Source of the DNA: Astrocystis sublimbata
Lineage: Eukaryota; Ascomycota; Sordariomycetes; Xylariales; Xylariaceae
DNA: 18,588 nucleotides
NCBI GenBank assembly: GCA_022453515.1
Contig: JAJNNY010000167.1
Span: 1-18,588 of the forward strand
Direction: 5' to 3'
The notes under the pieces: model-generated
What the model saw: only the letters and a program-made list of their open reading frames with translations
Database searches by the model: none
Told to the model about the DNA's origin: nothing
Position numbers and translations under genes: made by a program
Shown here: piece after piece, positions 17,059 to 18,588 of the stretch
Position numbering within the stretch: the stretch's first letter is position 1
Layout: each line of letters opens with the position of its first letter

Positions 17059-18588
17059 CAGGCAGCTGCACTGCCATATACAACAACGCTGTACTCGTAC
17101 TCTGAGGCTGGGTTTCAATCACTCAAACTGGATGAAGGAGCTGCGTGGAAGAAGCTACCGGGTGGAAAATCCGTGAAAGGAGGAGCATGCGTTGGGTCTA
17201 CACCGAAGGATCCATCAGCTGCAGGCCTATTTGTGGTCGGTGGAAATTCGAACGACGCTGACTATCCAGGGTTGCAAAAGTTCACATATTCCACTGGCAA
17301 GTGGGAAACAATAACACCACAGGTTACTGTCACAAAGGACCGGGTCTATCACAGTGCAGCCTACCTCAACAGTACGGATTCTCTGATCGTCTATGCCGGC
17401 ACTACGGATGGACAACCCAACTTATCACAACAAACTTTCACAATTGGTGCGTCCGAGCCTTATGGGTACTGGCTTTCCCATCTGATATTACCTCACCGGG
17501 CGTGGCCCCCATTCTATTACCTTGGTCTGAGACACAGGCTGCCTTGCTGGGTGGCAATTCCTGGAATACGAAAGTAACGCTATTCGATACGACTGTTATG
17601 GTTAACGGAATAGCTGGGTCATGGATTGATTCAGGAACAACTTTGGCTGAACCTCTGCCCAAAAATTCAACCGCGGTGAAGGCTGTCATCATCCAGGGTG
17701 ACGATGGAAGCAAGCATTTATATACTTTCGACCTTTCAGCTTTACCAAACACGGTGAACAGGACAGTTCTAGTAGATGGCAATGGGGCGCCTGTGCTGAA
17801 ATCGGCACCGATCAAGTCCTCTGGCGCGAAGAAAGCTGATGGAGGAAAGGCTAAGGGCTCTATTGACGAAAGAGACCTGTTAGCCACCAATTGGCCATCT
17901 TACAATTCGACCTTCCAACCCAAGAGTGCAAGATCAGAATACTCGCTTGCGGCCGACTCTAACGGCTTGGTCGTCATGTCTGGTGGGGACGACAAAGATG
18001 TGTTGTGTATGTTCAACGCGAAAGCAAATAATTGGAAAGATGTGGAGGCAGTATTGGGTGCAGAGTCGATCTCCATCCAATCAACGCCGTCAACAGACTC
18101 AGCCTCGACTTTTAGCTCCTCGTCGACAAGCAGTGCAACAAGCGAAGCCACGAGCACCAGTGCTCCTCCCGCAATGCCCGCATATTCGAAACCAGCACTA
18201 CCCACTAACACCATTATCGGTATAGCTCTTGGTGTGATATTTGGAGTGGCGATTCTCCTCGCGTTGATACTATTCTTGCTTAAGCGCCGCCAGCGGAGAA
18301 GAAGCTTTGTCGAGATTGGCCATGCTCGGAGAGCGAGTGGTATACCGAGAAAGACTTCTTCCACGAAGATATGGCCAAGACAACAGGTGGGCAGTTTAAG
18401 GGTCATGCTCAGCAAGATTCACAGAATTCCTTCTCTTCGATGGCCATGTTTCTGGGCAAGTCACAAAGGCCAGCTCTTCAACGCAAAGGCAGCAGTGATA
18501 AGAGACGGATGTCGGGTGATAATGTGTGCAGCAAAGACATCAAAAACACGATTGGCCGGCCTCAGCCACAGATGAGCACCCAGCCGCT
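17059..18588 (+). CDS. Kelch/beta-propeller-like single-pass membrane protein, two apparent frameshifts, incomplete at both ends
   Basis: Three consecutive frames together read as one protein of about 510 residues: 17059-17466, 17466-18341 and 18344 to the window edge. Segment 1 begins after TAGCAG, a likely acceptor, with AALPYTTTLYSYSE and continues into propeller-like blades (GLFVVGGNS, YHSAAYLNSTDSLIVYAG). Segment 2 carries APILLPWSETQAALLGGNS, GDDGSKHLYTFDLS and VVMSGGDDKDVLCMFNAKAN, then a Ser/Thr-rich stalk, one hydrophobic span (IIGIALGVIFGVAILLALIL) and a basic stop-transfer run (KRRQRRR). Segment 3 reads as a cytoplasmic tail (EKDFFHEDMAKTTGGQFKGH). This fits a fungal family of secreted or plasma-membrane propeller glycoproteins often mislabelled 'splicing factor CLF1'. 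That label comes from memory and no role in splicing is implied. The signal peptide was not found. It could be a real gene with two sequence errors or a pseudogene. Confidence 0.75.
17464..17467 (+). other. Apparent frameshift 1 in the propeller gene
   Basis: Up to here the frame reads ...FTIGASEPYG and afterwards it would continue into non-family sequence. The family-like continuation, VLAFPSDITSPGVAPILL, begins one base earlier in a G run. One missing G in that run would restore continuity. No plausible intron fits, since the protein is continuous across the point. Confidence 0.7.
18336..18349 (+). other. Apparent frameshift 2 in the propeller gene
   Basis: After GHARRASG, frame 2 continues into a Trp/Arg/Ile-rich tail unlike a cytoplasmic tail. 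The frame one base earlier reads TEKDFFHEDMAKTTGG and stays open to the window end with Gln/Ser/Lys-rich sequence. This again fits the loss of one base. Confidence 0.65.

Noticed and set aside
17301..18575. 424-codon open frame taken as a complete protein
   Set aside because: Its first 50 or so codons and last 80 or so are out of frame with the recognisable protein. Only the middle (about 17466-18341) is family-like.

Overview
This window looks like nuclear DNA from a filamentous ascomycete, most likely a Sordariomycete and perhaps Hypocreales. The evidence is short introns (61-183 nt) with GTATGT or GTGAGT donors and CTAAC-type branch sites just before the acceptor, a HET-domain gene, a fungal MPH1 helicase, a MEX67 export receptor, a fungal beta-propeller surface protein, and many CTACCTAGGTAG-type palindromes between genes. 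I cannot name a genus. Nothing indicates bacterial, plasmid or viral DNA. I saw no rRNA, tRNA or CRISPR array, and no telomere repeat by eye.

Layout. 1-1567 is one long inverted repeat: two arms of about 780 bp facing each other across a short AT-rich tip, nearly identical and non-coding. 1568-3033 is non-coding. 3034-5217 (+) is a single-exon HET-domain gene of 727 aa. 5792-9223 (-) is MPH1/FANCM, two exons joined across a 93-nt intron, 1112 aa. 9224-10495 is the shared upstream region of two divergent genes. 10496-12731 (+) is MEX67, three exons, 663 aa. 12732-17058 is a long stretch with no gene I can support. 17059-18588 (+) is a Kelch/beta-propeller-like single-pass membrane protein whose reading frame breaks twice. 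Its 5' end is unresolved and its 3' end leaves the window.

How the genes relate. MPH1 (replication-fork and recombination repair) and MEX67 (mRNA export) are ordinary housekeeping genes sharing a divergent upstream region. The HET gene belongs to the non-self-recognition family and converges on MPH1. Nothing suggests these genes form one pathway.

Main points of interest. The 1.57-kb palindrome begins at the first base of the window. Its arms differ only by small indels, with no RIP-like transitions, so it is either a fold-back assembly artefact at a contig end or a very recent inverted duplication. The membrane-protein gene carries two independent apparent one-base losses, while the other three genes read cleanly. 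This could be local sequence error or a decaying gene. I found no convincing undescribed multi-gene system.
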